Shown here: one piece after another, positions 1 through 10,200 of the stretch | How positions within the stretch are numbered: the stretch's first letter is position 1 | How the letters are laid out: each line of letters opens with the position of its first letter | Assembly (NCBI GenBank): GCA_958450365.1 | Contig: CAUEEP010000923.1 | Location: forward strand, 1,505,501-1,569,500 | Reading direction: 5' to 3' | Length of the DNA: 64,000 nucleotides | Source of the DNA: Mesorhabditis belari | Taxonomy: Eukaryota; Nematoda; Chromadorea; Rhabditida; Rhabditidae | Made by a program: the position numbers and the translations under genes | The notes under the pieces: generated by a model | Database searches by the model: none | What the model was told of the DNA's origin: nothing | Seen by the model: the letters and a program-made list of their open reading frames with translations, nothing else

Positions 1-61
1 CAAAAATGCGCTTGCCTTTTGTATCGATAATATCGATAAACAAGTCTAATGGTAAACTTTT

Positions 62-250
62 GAGGGGATAGGTTAATTTCCGCCATTTTATTTGCCCAAC
101 TGAGTCGTTTGCGCAACTCGCCATAACTTTCTTCTAAGTGGGCCAATCTTTACGATTTTTGGTGTCATTTTGTTGCACTTGTTGAGATCTACAAAATAAC
201 ACCAAAAGATTGCCCTACTTAGAAGAAAGTTATGGCGAGTTGCGCAAAAA
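62..250. mobile_element. MITE-like palindromic element, family A, copy 1 (partial)
   Basis: The core at about 110-250 is an imperfect palindrome: an arm starting gcgcaactcgccataactt is repeated in reverse complement, ending agttatggcgagttgcgc. The left flank carries the outer piece gtt-aatttccgccattttat that is also found at the ends of the longest copy near 52.15 kb. It has no coding capacity; ORFs through it are by-products of the palindrome. Four other copies lie at 37.5, 37.85, 41.95 and 52.15 kb. Confidence 0.8.
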
Positions 251-1780
251 AAGTTGCGACACCAAAAAGAAAATGATTTTGACAAATTTTCACTCCTTAA
301 ATGGGCTCACTATAAAGAAAATTTCCAGGAGTTTATCTGAATATTCTTTTGTGTGCATTTATTTGTGTACCTATTTAGCCTTTGTCAATATTTTTTATTT
401 TTCGGTTTTTTTAAAAATTACAATTACGATAAATCTGAATATTCATTTTAGTGTGTATTTATTTTGTGTACCTATTTAAGCTTTGTGTGTATTTTTTTAT
501 CAAGACAAGTTGCAGGGGATTCTGCAGTGCACAATTGCCGCACCACCTCAAAATCGCCCCCCATTTTTCGATTTTTTATAGAACTTCAGATCCAATTATT
601 ACAGGTTTCGAAGCATAACTCTGTCAAACCATTAAGAGCTATGGAAAGCCCAGATGAGCCAAATGTTGAGGAAGCTGAAGAAAGCAAGAAGTTTATCAGT
701 AAACCAACTATGAAAAAATGCTCAAAATAAGTGCAGTTGAACGATAGTAAGCAGCCTGAGACTTACTAGCGTTTTGTTTTGTGTTGTTATTTTCCGTTTC
801 TTATTTTGTTATACATTTTGTTATTCTCTGGTACATGGGATGAGATTTTTTAAGTTTTGTTTTTTTTGAGGTTTTGTTATACCGTTGTTACCGTGATCTT
901 TATCTGGTATACGTTAAGTATTCAAGGTTGACTGTAGCTACGGTTCAAACCTATACGTAAGACAAACGCAAGCTCTCTGGTACATGGGATGAGACTTTTT
1001 AAGTCGATTTTCCGTTTTCTTATTTTGTTTACTATGTTAACAGAGAAGCACTTTTACTCAAAAACTCTGAAAATTCCATATGAAATTCAGAGAAAGCAAA
1101 TCTTTTTTTAGAAACCCAGCCACTGCCCTCTGTTTCCATCAACGATTTCCAATGTGAATCCAATGATTCCCTTCTCACCCAAGCAATTTTTTGAGCTTTT
1201 TTCTAAAACTTTATCAAATTTTTTGAAAGCCTGGCCTCGAAAACAGTGGCTCCACTTGTTGGTTTAACAGTTAGATTTATTTACTCAATTAACTCGGCGA
1301 CTTCCAGAGGTAGAAAAATGAGTTAATGGCTAAGAGCATGCTCAGAGTCTTGCGCAATTTTCAACTAAACACTGAGCTTAAAAATACGAGTGTAAAGTCT
1401 GCTTTAGAATATTTAAAAGTCTATTTAGTCGTCAAAAATGGTCACTCTGATGAGATAATTTGTGGTTTTCAGTCAAAAGCTGACAATGATGTTGATCCTA
1501 AGAGAGTGAATCTGAAATCCTAATTTGAAATTTTGTACTTTGTAATTTTGTAATTTTGTAATTTTGTAATTTGTACCAAAAGATTCAATCGCTCTTTCAA
1601 CCACAATCCCTTGCCTGAACCCTTGTGGAACTGAATTTTGTGGTTTTCAGTTAAAGTTTTCAGTTTTCGGTCAAAGTTTTCAGTTTTCAGTCACAAGAAT
1701 CAATCCCAAGCCAGAATTCTCTTGTTTCATGTTAAAAGCTCATCCATCGCTGATCCTTGGAAAGGAATTCATTCCAATAG
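251..1780. other. A/T-rich stretch with no supported gene
   Basis: I see no gene supported by splice signals here. Two short open frames look slightly coding (about 641-730, rich in Glu and Lys, and 1326-1523), but neither has a recognisable family. A sequence of about 45 bases containing tctggtacatgggatgaga is present twice, near 825 and near 975. A run of taattttg units lies at about 1535-1570. The two ORFs might be further fragments of whatever is at 1781-2371. Confidence 0.4.
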
Positions 1781-2371
1781 AAAATTCGAGCTCGTTACTC
1801 ATCACCTACAATCTATATAGAAATCACAGACAACAACCTGTCCTATGTCAGACTTGTCAAACAAGCTGCATCACCGAATGAATTCATGAGTTCTCTGAAA
1901 TCAAAACATTTGAATTATGCGCATCAAAAAACAGCATTCTCAACTCGAATTACCGCCTATGAAATGATCGCTTGTCTAAAAGAGAAACAAAAAGTGACCG
2001 GAAGAGCTTTAACGGAGGTGGATCCTTTTTAAGCTAAACTTTTGACTTTTGTTTAGAATCTCGAAAAACTTTGCTCTCAACTCTGCGATCGAGCGAGTTT
2101 GATGGTGGAAGAGTTGGAGAACGCGTGTGATGAGACTGACGAGGGGAACACCGCGGAAATACGATGGACCACTTGGGTGAGGGATTCTTGGTGTTACTTA
2201 GAAAGAGTAGGTAAGGCTAATTTAGTATTACAAGGCTTCTTTGTATTTGAGATTGAATTCGAATCTCAACTCAAAATTGAAAAAAAAACCACTGAATGCA
2301 AGCAAATGCAGACTTGGCTGAGAATACAAAAATTAGTTGACGTCTGGAATCAGCAATCACTTGTTTACTGA
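1781..2371 (+). CDS. Uncharacterised coding fragment, probably two exons
   Basis: An open frame from 1781, just after the acceptor-like caatag, runs to 2017. It joins in phase across a 39-base intron (gtggat...gtttag) to an exon at 2057-2371 ending in a stop. The predicted product is acidic to mixed, rich in Lys and Glu, with a Trp-containing segment near 2160-2210, and has no membrane span or signal peptide. I do not recognise the family. There is no clear start codon, so it may be the 3' part of a gene, a decayed gene, or part of a retroelement; the dense repeats around it favour the latter two. The intron length is a multiple of three but contains a stop in frame, which supports real splicing. 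Confidence 0.3.
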
Positions 2372-3242
2372 ACGAAAGCTTTACCAATGAGCTATACAGA
2401 AGTTATTTAGTGACACCAAGTTAGGCTCTTACTCAAATCCATAAAGGATCAAGTTTCCAATCGTCTCAAGTTAACTTTTCAGGCCGATTCTTAATCTTTT
2501 GAGTCCTAGAACCAAGGCAATAACTAGAGAGGTGTGGAAGAAAAAAAGAAAGAAGAGAAAAAGAAAGAGAAGACATCCAGACAAACAAGCACACGCACAA
2601 ATCCACGGCTGTATGAATAGAAAGAAGAGGAGACTATTGGTCTTTTAGGAGGCTGGGTAGGGATGACTGGGTGACTGTAGAATGGAGGAATGAGGGGTGG
2701 GGGGAAAGACTGGGACAAGGACCGGTCCGGGTCCGCCATCAACCAGCCACCCCTCCTTCCCTTTCTCCGCATCCATGGACCCACTCGAGGGTAAGCCACG
2801 AATTAACAATTCCCCTAATCACTTCATGTTCGCAATCATTCTTTTTTTATTATTTGTGATATCGTTATCGTTTTTAAAAGTTTCCCTTTTCTAAAAGTAA
2901 TCCTTTGGTTAATTTACAATAAATCCTTGACATACTGGTTTTGAAATAGCTCAGGCTATTAAGCTACCGTAATCTAGCCAGAATCTGAGTCAAATTACGG
3001 TAGCTTTTGTCTTTAGCCCTTTTAGAAGACACTTTCATCAAAAGAATAGTCCAATCGTGATTTGAATCTTATTCCAATCTCCCTATTTGGGTGACACTTC
3101 AAGCCTAACCCGTGCGATTACTTCTTCCCCTCCAAACACTTGTTGGTCTCACTTGAGAGACGTTTGATTGAATGCAAATACCCATTCCTTCTTAAGTTCT
3201 TGCTTTAATTTCTTTTATTGTAATGTGTTTATCATTGTCATT
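2372..3242. other. Intergenic, purine-rich tract
   Basis: The segment 2520-2780 is a strongly strand-asymmetric region: purine-rich (aaagaagagaaaaag...), then C/T-rich (cctccttccctttctcc). Similar tracts recur near 4.9, 40.1, 46.1, 46.85 and 49.25 kb. A short inverted repeat flanks 2962-3006 (aagctaccgtaat / attacggtagct). I see no gene. Long frames here arise from low complexity. Confidence 0.5.
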
Positions 3243-3462
3243 TACCGTATTTTCTCTAATGGTAGTGCACTCCGGCGAGCCGAGTTGGTGACGATTTTAC
3301 AGTTTCCAAGCTTTTGCAGAAGCTCAACACTCAAATCCCCCACTAGATCTCATCGTCAGCTACATTTTCCGACCCCACATCGATAGGTTTTGATAAGCGG
3401 TTCTCGAGATTTTGAGGAATTTAGGCGAAGCTTTTGGTGCACTACTATTAGAGAAAATACGG
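3243..3462. mobile_element. MITE-like element, family B, copy 1
   Basis: About 220 bases bounded by inverted termini: taccgtattttctctaatgg at the left and the reverse complement (...ctattagagaaaatacggta) at the right. A second, oppositely oriented copy at 36786-37004 is nearly identical along its length, including the internal piece that reads as LVTILQFPSFCRSSTLK in one frame. The shared frame is a consequence of sequence identity, and I see no evidence of a protein. Confidence 0.85.
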
Positions 3463-3808
3463 TATCTCAATTTGATTTCTTTCTTCAAGTCTCACAACAT
3501 TTTGTACAGCACAAAAAAACCTTTTTCTACCTGTAAATCGTGAATCAAACTCAACGATATCTCTTGGATTCTCTTTATCAATATCAATATCATTTATCAA
3601 TATCAATATCATTTATCAATATCAATATCATTTATCAATAGATCAATAGATTGTGATAAAACCCCTTCTTTGGTTTGTACTCGAAAATGTAAACGCATCC
3701 TTTCTGGCTCAATTCTTTGCTTTAAAATAGCTTTTAAATCAAGCACACATGATTTTTCTACAAGCTATTGCACTTTTGAATACAGTACTACGTTACAGTA
3801 CTATTTGA

Positions 3809-4046
3809 GAACTGTAATAAATCTAGATACCTTTAATAACAAGTTAGCTTCTGAATTACTGAGCCCATTGTTACTAGTGAAAGAACCTGGTGATATATTT
3901 GTAAAAAACCAGTAGGGTATGGCTAATACTAGAGTGTTACTGGTTTTTTACAGATATATCACCAGGTTCTTTCACTAGTAACAATGGGCTCAGTAATTCA
4001 GAAGCTAACTTGTTATTAAAGGTATCTAGATTTATTACAGTTCCTA
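3809..4046. repeat. Near-perfect long palindrome
   Basis: The sequence from gaactgtaataaatctagat (3809) to the ccag near 3913 is repeated in inverted orientation from 3934 to about 4046, with only a short spacer of about 20-25 bases. The arms, just over 100 bases each, differ at very few positions, so a transcript would form one long hairpin. It is most simply a fold-back or MITE insertion. Upstream, 3580-3640 holds a short tandem of atttatcaatatcaat units. Confidence 0.8.
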
Positions 4047-4503
4047 GTAATACGTTTTTTAAAACACACAATTGGCAAAAATCACCGTACTTTTGGGGAA
4101 AATTATTGCAAAAAAAAATCACCAGCGCTGAGTTATATAAGTTTTCTTTTAAAGATATTCAACTGTTTAACTGTTTTGGTGGGAAATCCTCTTCAAATGT
4201 AAAGATATTCAATTTACTCGACGTGTAAAGAGGATTACTCGTAGTTATTCGGCGAAAAACGTCAATTAATCGAGTAAATCGAGTAAACTCATGCAAATTT
4301 TATTTGAATAATTATCTACTCGAAAGGAATACACTCTAGCTAATAGCATACATTAAAAGAAAACTAAAGAATCCAGTGCGCTAGAGTACGTTTCCACTTT
4401 TCTGTTTCCACTTTTGTAAACTGAAAATACTCCTCATAGTCACATTTATCATTACCGTAAATACTGTATTTACGGTAATGACCGAAATTTCTTTTGCATC
4501 AAC

Positions 4504-4779
4504 CTACCGTAAATACTGTAATAGTACCGCACCCCCAAAATGACGGTGCGGAGTGTTGCGTAGTCTAGCTTTGAACGAGTTTTTCTCGACACTGGTTTAT
4601 GCTACAATGCGCGCTTAGGTATCAAAAAATAGCCCTGAATTTCAGCTATTTTTTGATACCAAAGACGCATCTTTTGAAAGTACGGGCGCTTTGAAAAACA
4701 ATGAAATACTAAAAAACTTTTGCGACTACGCGACTGTACAAGGGCGGTGGGGGACTATTACAGTATTTACGGTAGGTAA
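4504..4779. mobile_element. MITE-like element, family C, short copy
   Basis: About 276 bases bounded by ctaccgtaaatactgtaata and its inverse ...actattacagtatttacgg. It has a strong internal hairpin near 4617-4662 (ggtatcaaaaaatag / ctattttttgatacc). The stretch following the left end (gtgttgcgtagtctagcttt) also occurs in the longer copy at about 17.43-18.14 kb, so the two belong to one family. Confidence 0.8.
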
Positions 4780-6101
4780 CACCTCAAGAATGTTCTAACT
4801 AATGTTCTAAAGTATTTACGGTAAGTGAGTCTTATGGACAAGAGTCATTGTTTTAACTGAAAAAAGTAATTGAATCTAATCGTACAAACGATGATTATTA
4901 GCATTTGGGAAATCGTTCTGGTTGCACATAGAGCTGGGGAAGAGAAAAGAGGACAGGAAAGGAGGAAAGGGCAAATGGGTAAATATATGAGGGTATGAAG
5001 GGGTCCATGAGCCTCCGCCCTGCGCGCGTCTCCCCCTTTCCTTTCCTTCACGTGTTCCGGTTCCTCTTCCTCTCTTCTTTTTCTTCACTGTCCCATTCAT
5101 TCATCGATAGAGTCCCTGTTCCCTCCAATTGTAATCGCTTATGTACATTTGAAGCTGGATCTTTCTTTTGAAATTGCTTCCGAGTTTTCTATTCTTCTTG
5201 TTCATCTACTCTAGACTTTTATACATGTTGCTCTTCTTCTTTTCTTCATTTCAACATTAGATTTACATTCTTGCTTTCTTTTCCAATCATTTTCTTCCAA
5301 TCTTTTCCAATAGTTCAAAAATAAGTTTAAAATTGCGTCGATCATATTATAAAAGCATCCATTTCACTAATTTTCAACACAGCTCATTATTAAAAGAAGA
5401 GTTGAAACATCGGCAAAAGACTAGAAGAATTGGTGGGGTGTGGTGGGTGCCTTTCTCTTTCCCCCCATTTCCCCCATTCACCCCACAGACAGTGACAGTG
5501 TGTGTATTTGCGAGTCCGCTTTGCTGCTTCTTCTCGACGAAGAACTCGAGAGTGGTTAAAAAAAAAAGAGAAAAGAGAGAATTCCTCGAAAAGAGAAAAG
5601 TCATCGAAATCCCGTCTCTCCTCTCCCTTTTTTTCCTCTTTTACGGGTCCGCTTGCGCAACAATTTTCCTTTTAGTTTATCGATTATCCAATAATTTGTG
5701 GATATTGATTGTTTTAGGTAACTGCTTTTCTGCTGCTTGTCTTTTGCTTGTCTGCTTGTCTTTTGAAGATTCCGAGTCAAATTTTAAAAGCTTCACCACA
5801 ATTTTCGAAAGTTTTCGGAACTTTATTGTACCGAGTAGCTTCAGTTGTTCTGAATTTCAGACTTTCGAAACTGATGCGCTGAACTCACAAGGGAAAGGTA
5901 GGATGTGATCTCACAAGGGTAGGATGTGATCAAATGAGATAAGCAATAGACCATTTGACGCAGAATTTCACGCTGATTCCGAATCTGCTTTCAGTTTTTG
6001 CAAAATGGTTTTCTATAAAAAGTTATACGTGTTTTGCTTAGAGTGAAAATGGGAAAATTTGGAGCCGAATAGGGATGCTTTTATAATGGCTTTCTTACGG
6101 A
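4780..6101. other. Intergenic; low-complexity tracts and an unconvincing 191-codon ORF
   Basis: The region 4880-5100 is a purine/pyrimidine-asymmetric tract. An open frame of 191 codons spans 5333-5908 on the + strand, but its start codon is not ATG, its composition follows the T/C-rich background, and it resembles nothing known. I do not call it a gene. A small direct repeat (tcacaagggtaggatgtgat) lies at about 5886-5930. Confidence 0.5.
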
Positions 6102-6490
6102 CTTCAAACATGACTTGATGGTCTAGTGGATAAAGGGCTTCAAACATGACTTGATGGTCTAGTGGATAAAGGGCTTCAAACATGACATGATGGTCTAGTG
6201 GATAAAGGGCTTCAAACATGACATGATGGTCTAGTGGATAAAGGGCTTCAAACATGACATGATGGTCTAGTGGATAAAGGGCTTCAAACATGACTTGATG
6301 GTCTAGTGGATAAAGGGCTTCAAACATGACTTGATGGTCTAGTGGATAAAGGGCTTCAAACATGACATGATGGTCTAGTGGATAAAGGGCTTCAAACATG
6401 ACTTGATGGTCTAGTGGATAAACGCTTCAAACATGACTTGACGGTCTAGTGGATAAAGTGCTTGCATACAAAAGGAGCGGTTCGATTTCT
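6102..6490 (+). repeat. 36-bp tandem array ending in a tRNA-like box A/box B unit
   Basis: Nine units of 36 bases (cttcaaacatgacttgatgg then tctagtggataaaggg) run from 6102, followed by one diverged unit. The motif tggtctagtgga in each unit matches a tRNA box A. The last unit continues into gcttgcatacaaaaggagcg and then ggttcgatttc, a box B match, at about 35 bases, as in a tRNA. The array therefore looks like expansion of the 5' half of a tRNA-derived sequence. Because 36 is a multiple of three, one minus-strand frame stays open through the array and encodes a 12-residue repeat; I consider that accidental. Confidence 0.75.
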
Positions 6491-7282
6491 TTGCTCGAGT
6501 TCGTTTCTTTTTCTGGCAAAACTTTTGTTTTGCTTTTTCTGTACCTTATCATTACAATGACTTCAGTAACTGGCAGCACTAGGCTAGTACAGTAGTGCTA
6601 GCCTTAAGCTAATAAAAGTACTATTGAGTACTTTATTGAATCTGATAATGAGCACATTCTTTAATAGTTCAACAAGCTGATCAAGCTGCACTGAGCTTTG
6701 TATACTGTATTGTAATCAAATGACGAGAGAACGTTCAAAAGCCCGTCGTTTCTAGTCTTCTAGTCTGCCAATTCCTCACATACTTGCTCGCATTAAAGTT
6801 CCTTTCCAACTTTCCCACTTGATCACTTTGATCCTTTCTTGATCATTGGTTCAAATCCATTCTTTAAATGTTTACTTTTCGGGGGTGGCTCTTTTTCTCA
6901 ATTTACTGAATCACTCATTCATTGTAGAGAAAGCTGCTGTGAGTCAGCTACAAGAAAAGAGTTCAGCTAAGCTGTTGAAGCAATCAGAACTAGGATAAGA
7001 CTTGTAGTTTCATTGAAATGCTTACTTATTCAGAATACATTACATGTTTACTTATTCTTTAAAAGAATACCCATCACCAGGTACAGAACACTAACAATTC
7101 CTCAAAGTTTCGTTATCCTTGCAAAAGCAGCCTAAACAAAAACTAAAGTCTTATCAAATCCAGTTTGTTTTCTTCTCATTCTATTTTACAATTTTCTTCA
7201 TTCTCAAGAAGAAATACGAATCTACAAAACTAAAGCTTTTTAGGAGAAGAGCAAAATCGGGGAGTGAGTCGAGGGCCTCACA
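6491..7282. other. Upstream region of the PLPPR gene
   Basis: I see no gene here. A short inverted repeat brackets 6575-6605 (actaggctag...ctagccttaag). The first PLPPR exon is taken to start at 7283; promoter elements could not be recognised with confidence. Confidence 0.4.
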
Positions 7283-10200
7283 ATGTCAGCCGCCCCTTCA
7301 CGGGCTCATTCCGAGGTTCGGTTCTAATAAATAAATAAAAGTACGCTGTATTCAAAATCAACTTCTTTTACAAAACCATTTTCCAGGTTTTCTCGGCCTC
7401 TCAATACGGCGGACCACAGCCCGTTCGACCGATTCTCAACTTTTTCATCGTTCCCTCATTCATCGCCCATATCGTCGGCTTGGCCTGTTTGTGGGCATTG
7501 TGGTATTATTTGAGGTGGGTTGATTAATGTTAAATGAAAAAATATTAGTTATTTTGTGTTCTAAGTATTCAAGATTGGACATATTAGGGTGCAGTGCACC
7601 AATTTCTCAATCCAGTCAGCTCATTTTGAGTTGAAATTCGACTTTTTAGCCAAGTACGGGCTAAAACCGTACCTGACCGGACTGAACAGTTTTACATGTC
7701 TAATTTACTATTAGGCATGTTCTAGAAGTTGATTAGATATATATAAGTTGTACTTTGCGACGTCCATTCGCAGCCAAAACTCTTATTCTCTTCGTGCAAA
7801 AATCCTGTGGCTCTTGAGTTTAAATCTTTCCTTTAACAACGTTATTCTTTAAAGGCTTATATATGTCGTAGCCGTTTACGAAATTCAGCCGTTAACAAAT
7901 GATTCGTAATCGGCTAGCCGCTAACGAATGATTCGTAATCGGTTAGCCGTTAGCGAATGATTCGTAATCGGCTAGCCGTTAGCGAATGATTCGTAATCGG
8001 CTAGCCGTTAACAAATGATTCGTTAGCGGCTGAATTTCGTAAACGGCTACGACATATATAAAAGTACAATTAGTATCCTGAAATAACTGAATTAACTGAA
8101 ATAACTGAAATAACTGAAATAGCTGAAATAGCTGAAATAACTGAAATAACTGAAATAGTTGAAATAGTTGAAATAACCGAAATAACGTTAAAATAACTGA
8201 AATAGAAAAGAAAATAAACGAAAAAAAAACAACGTTTTAACTTCTATTTTGATTTTGGCAAAAAAAATGAATTATATTTTTCGAAGCTGAAGTTCGAAGA
8301 ATTTTTCGACTACAGTAGTCTTGCGCGCGCACCTTTTAGAAAACATGATTTGGAGGAAAACTCAACTAATCAGTACCATTTGTTAAATGCAATTTTTCAG
8401 GTTAACCACCGTGTTCCCGTATCATCACCGTGTTTTCTATTGCCGGGATATCAATTTGTATAAACCGAACTTTCGACCCGAGGATTTTAATGTAAATTTC
8501 GAGTTTGAAATCGGATTAAAATTGAATTTTAAGGTGTACGTCTCGTACGATTTGTTGTATGTGCTCGGCTTTTGTCTACCGCCACTTGTGGTCAGTTTTT
8601 CGAGAAAATATCACAAATGAAAGCTTTCCGAAAATGATTTAACGAAAACTCTCCATTTAACTCCAATTTAACTCCCATTTAACTCTCCATTTAACTCCCG
8701 TTTAAATCCCATTTAACTCCCATTTAACTCCCCTTTAACTCCTATTTAACTCCCATTTAACTCCCATTTAACTCCTATTTAAATCCCGTTTAAATCCCAT
8801 TTAAATCCCATTTAAATCCCATTTAGCTTTTGCTGGGCGAGATCGCGTTTTGGATGTTCTCGACGAAACCCCGGAAAACGGTGTACGCGACGTGCGGCGA
8901 GTGCAAAGTCCATTTGTTCACCCGACGACTTTTCCGTTTCGTTGGTGAGTGAAAGATGAAGATTTTCTCGTAAACTACTTAAACAGTTTCGTCTCTTTAA
9001 CTTTAAGACTTTAACTTGTCTATTGTCTAGCGCTTTGAATCAGACCAAGCATAGCAAAGCCAGAGCCCAACCAGAGCCAGAGCCAGCTCCAGGCTTGACT
9101 TCTGACCGACAAGTACAAGACCAATTCCTCAATCTCTCGATCATTTAGGTGTTTTCATGTTCGGCGCGCTGATCGTGCAAATCTTCGTCGACACAATCAA
9201 ATTGATGACCGGCTATCAGCGACCGTATTTCCTCTCGTTGTGCAACGTCTCGATTAGGTAAGGGTTCAAGTGAAAGCTTTAACAATACCTTATAGTAATT
9301 TTGAATTAATAAATTAAAAAAGTTAAAATCTAGTCCGGATCACTTGCCTAAACACTGCTCAAAACTTTTTATTATGATTGAGAAATTCAAATACACTTTC
9401 GATCGGATTGAAGAAAAGTTTAGCGCTTGCACAGCTCCACTCGAGCACTCTCCATCTCCGTCACCGCAACTAGCCTGCAACTATCGACATCCCGATGATT
9501 TGAGGTTGCTTTTGAGTGAATGTAGATACTAATATATTTTCGGTGTCAACGTCAATAGGCGTGCAACGGAAAAATGGCATATTATGAGCGTCAATAGGTG
9601 TCCAACGGAAAAATGGCATATCTCGGCCAATTTCACTCCGATCTTTTTGATTTTGATATCAACCGACGCAGAATTGAATTTTCTATCGATTGAAATCAAA
9701 GACAAAAATATTAGAGTGAAATTGGTCAAGATCTGACATTTTTCCCTTGACACCTATTGACGTTCACATCGAAAATTCCCAGGTCTAGTAGATACGGCAA
9801 TGCCTATGGATGGTACTTTTATAAGCTAACAACTTACCTTAAGATCTTACCAATCGCAAAAAAAAACTGTAGCAAATCGGATATGAGACTTTCGACTGGT
9901 TTTCGGAAATTTGATACGCGCCCCACCCCTTTTGATAATGGCTTTGGTTTTTTAAAATACCATAACGTTCATGGAATTGATCTCGTAAATTGTCAGAGCT
10001 GAGTTGAAATGATTATTGGTCGCCCTGCCCCTTTTCTCATTGGCAATCCAACTTTAAACTCAAATATCTTGGTGTTGAGCTATCCAATTTAAATATTCTT
10101 GATTTCACTAGATGCGCCAAGTCTTTCTCTGTCGATTCCTACAAAAAGTGTTTACATTGAACAGCCGAACACCAAGAAATTTGAGTTCAAAGTTGGATTG

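Noticed and set aside
5333..5908. 191-codon plus-strand ORF
   Set aside because: It has no ATG start, its composition follows the T/C-rich background, and there is no family similarity or splice context.
6013..6399. Minus-strand ORF with a 12-residue protein repeat
   Set aside because: It is an automatic result of a 36-bp tandem DNA repeat without stops in one frame; the array is better explained by tRNA-derived sequence.
6102..6425. CRISPR-like array
   Set aside because: The units are contiguous 36-base tandem repeats with no unique spacers, and the genome is a nematode.
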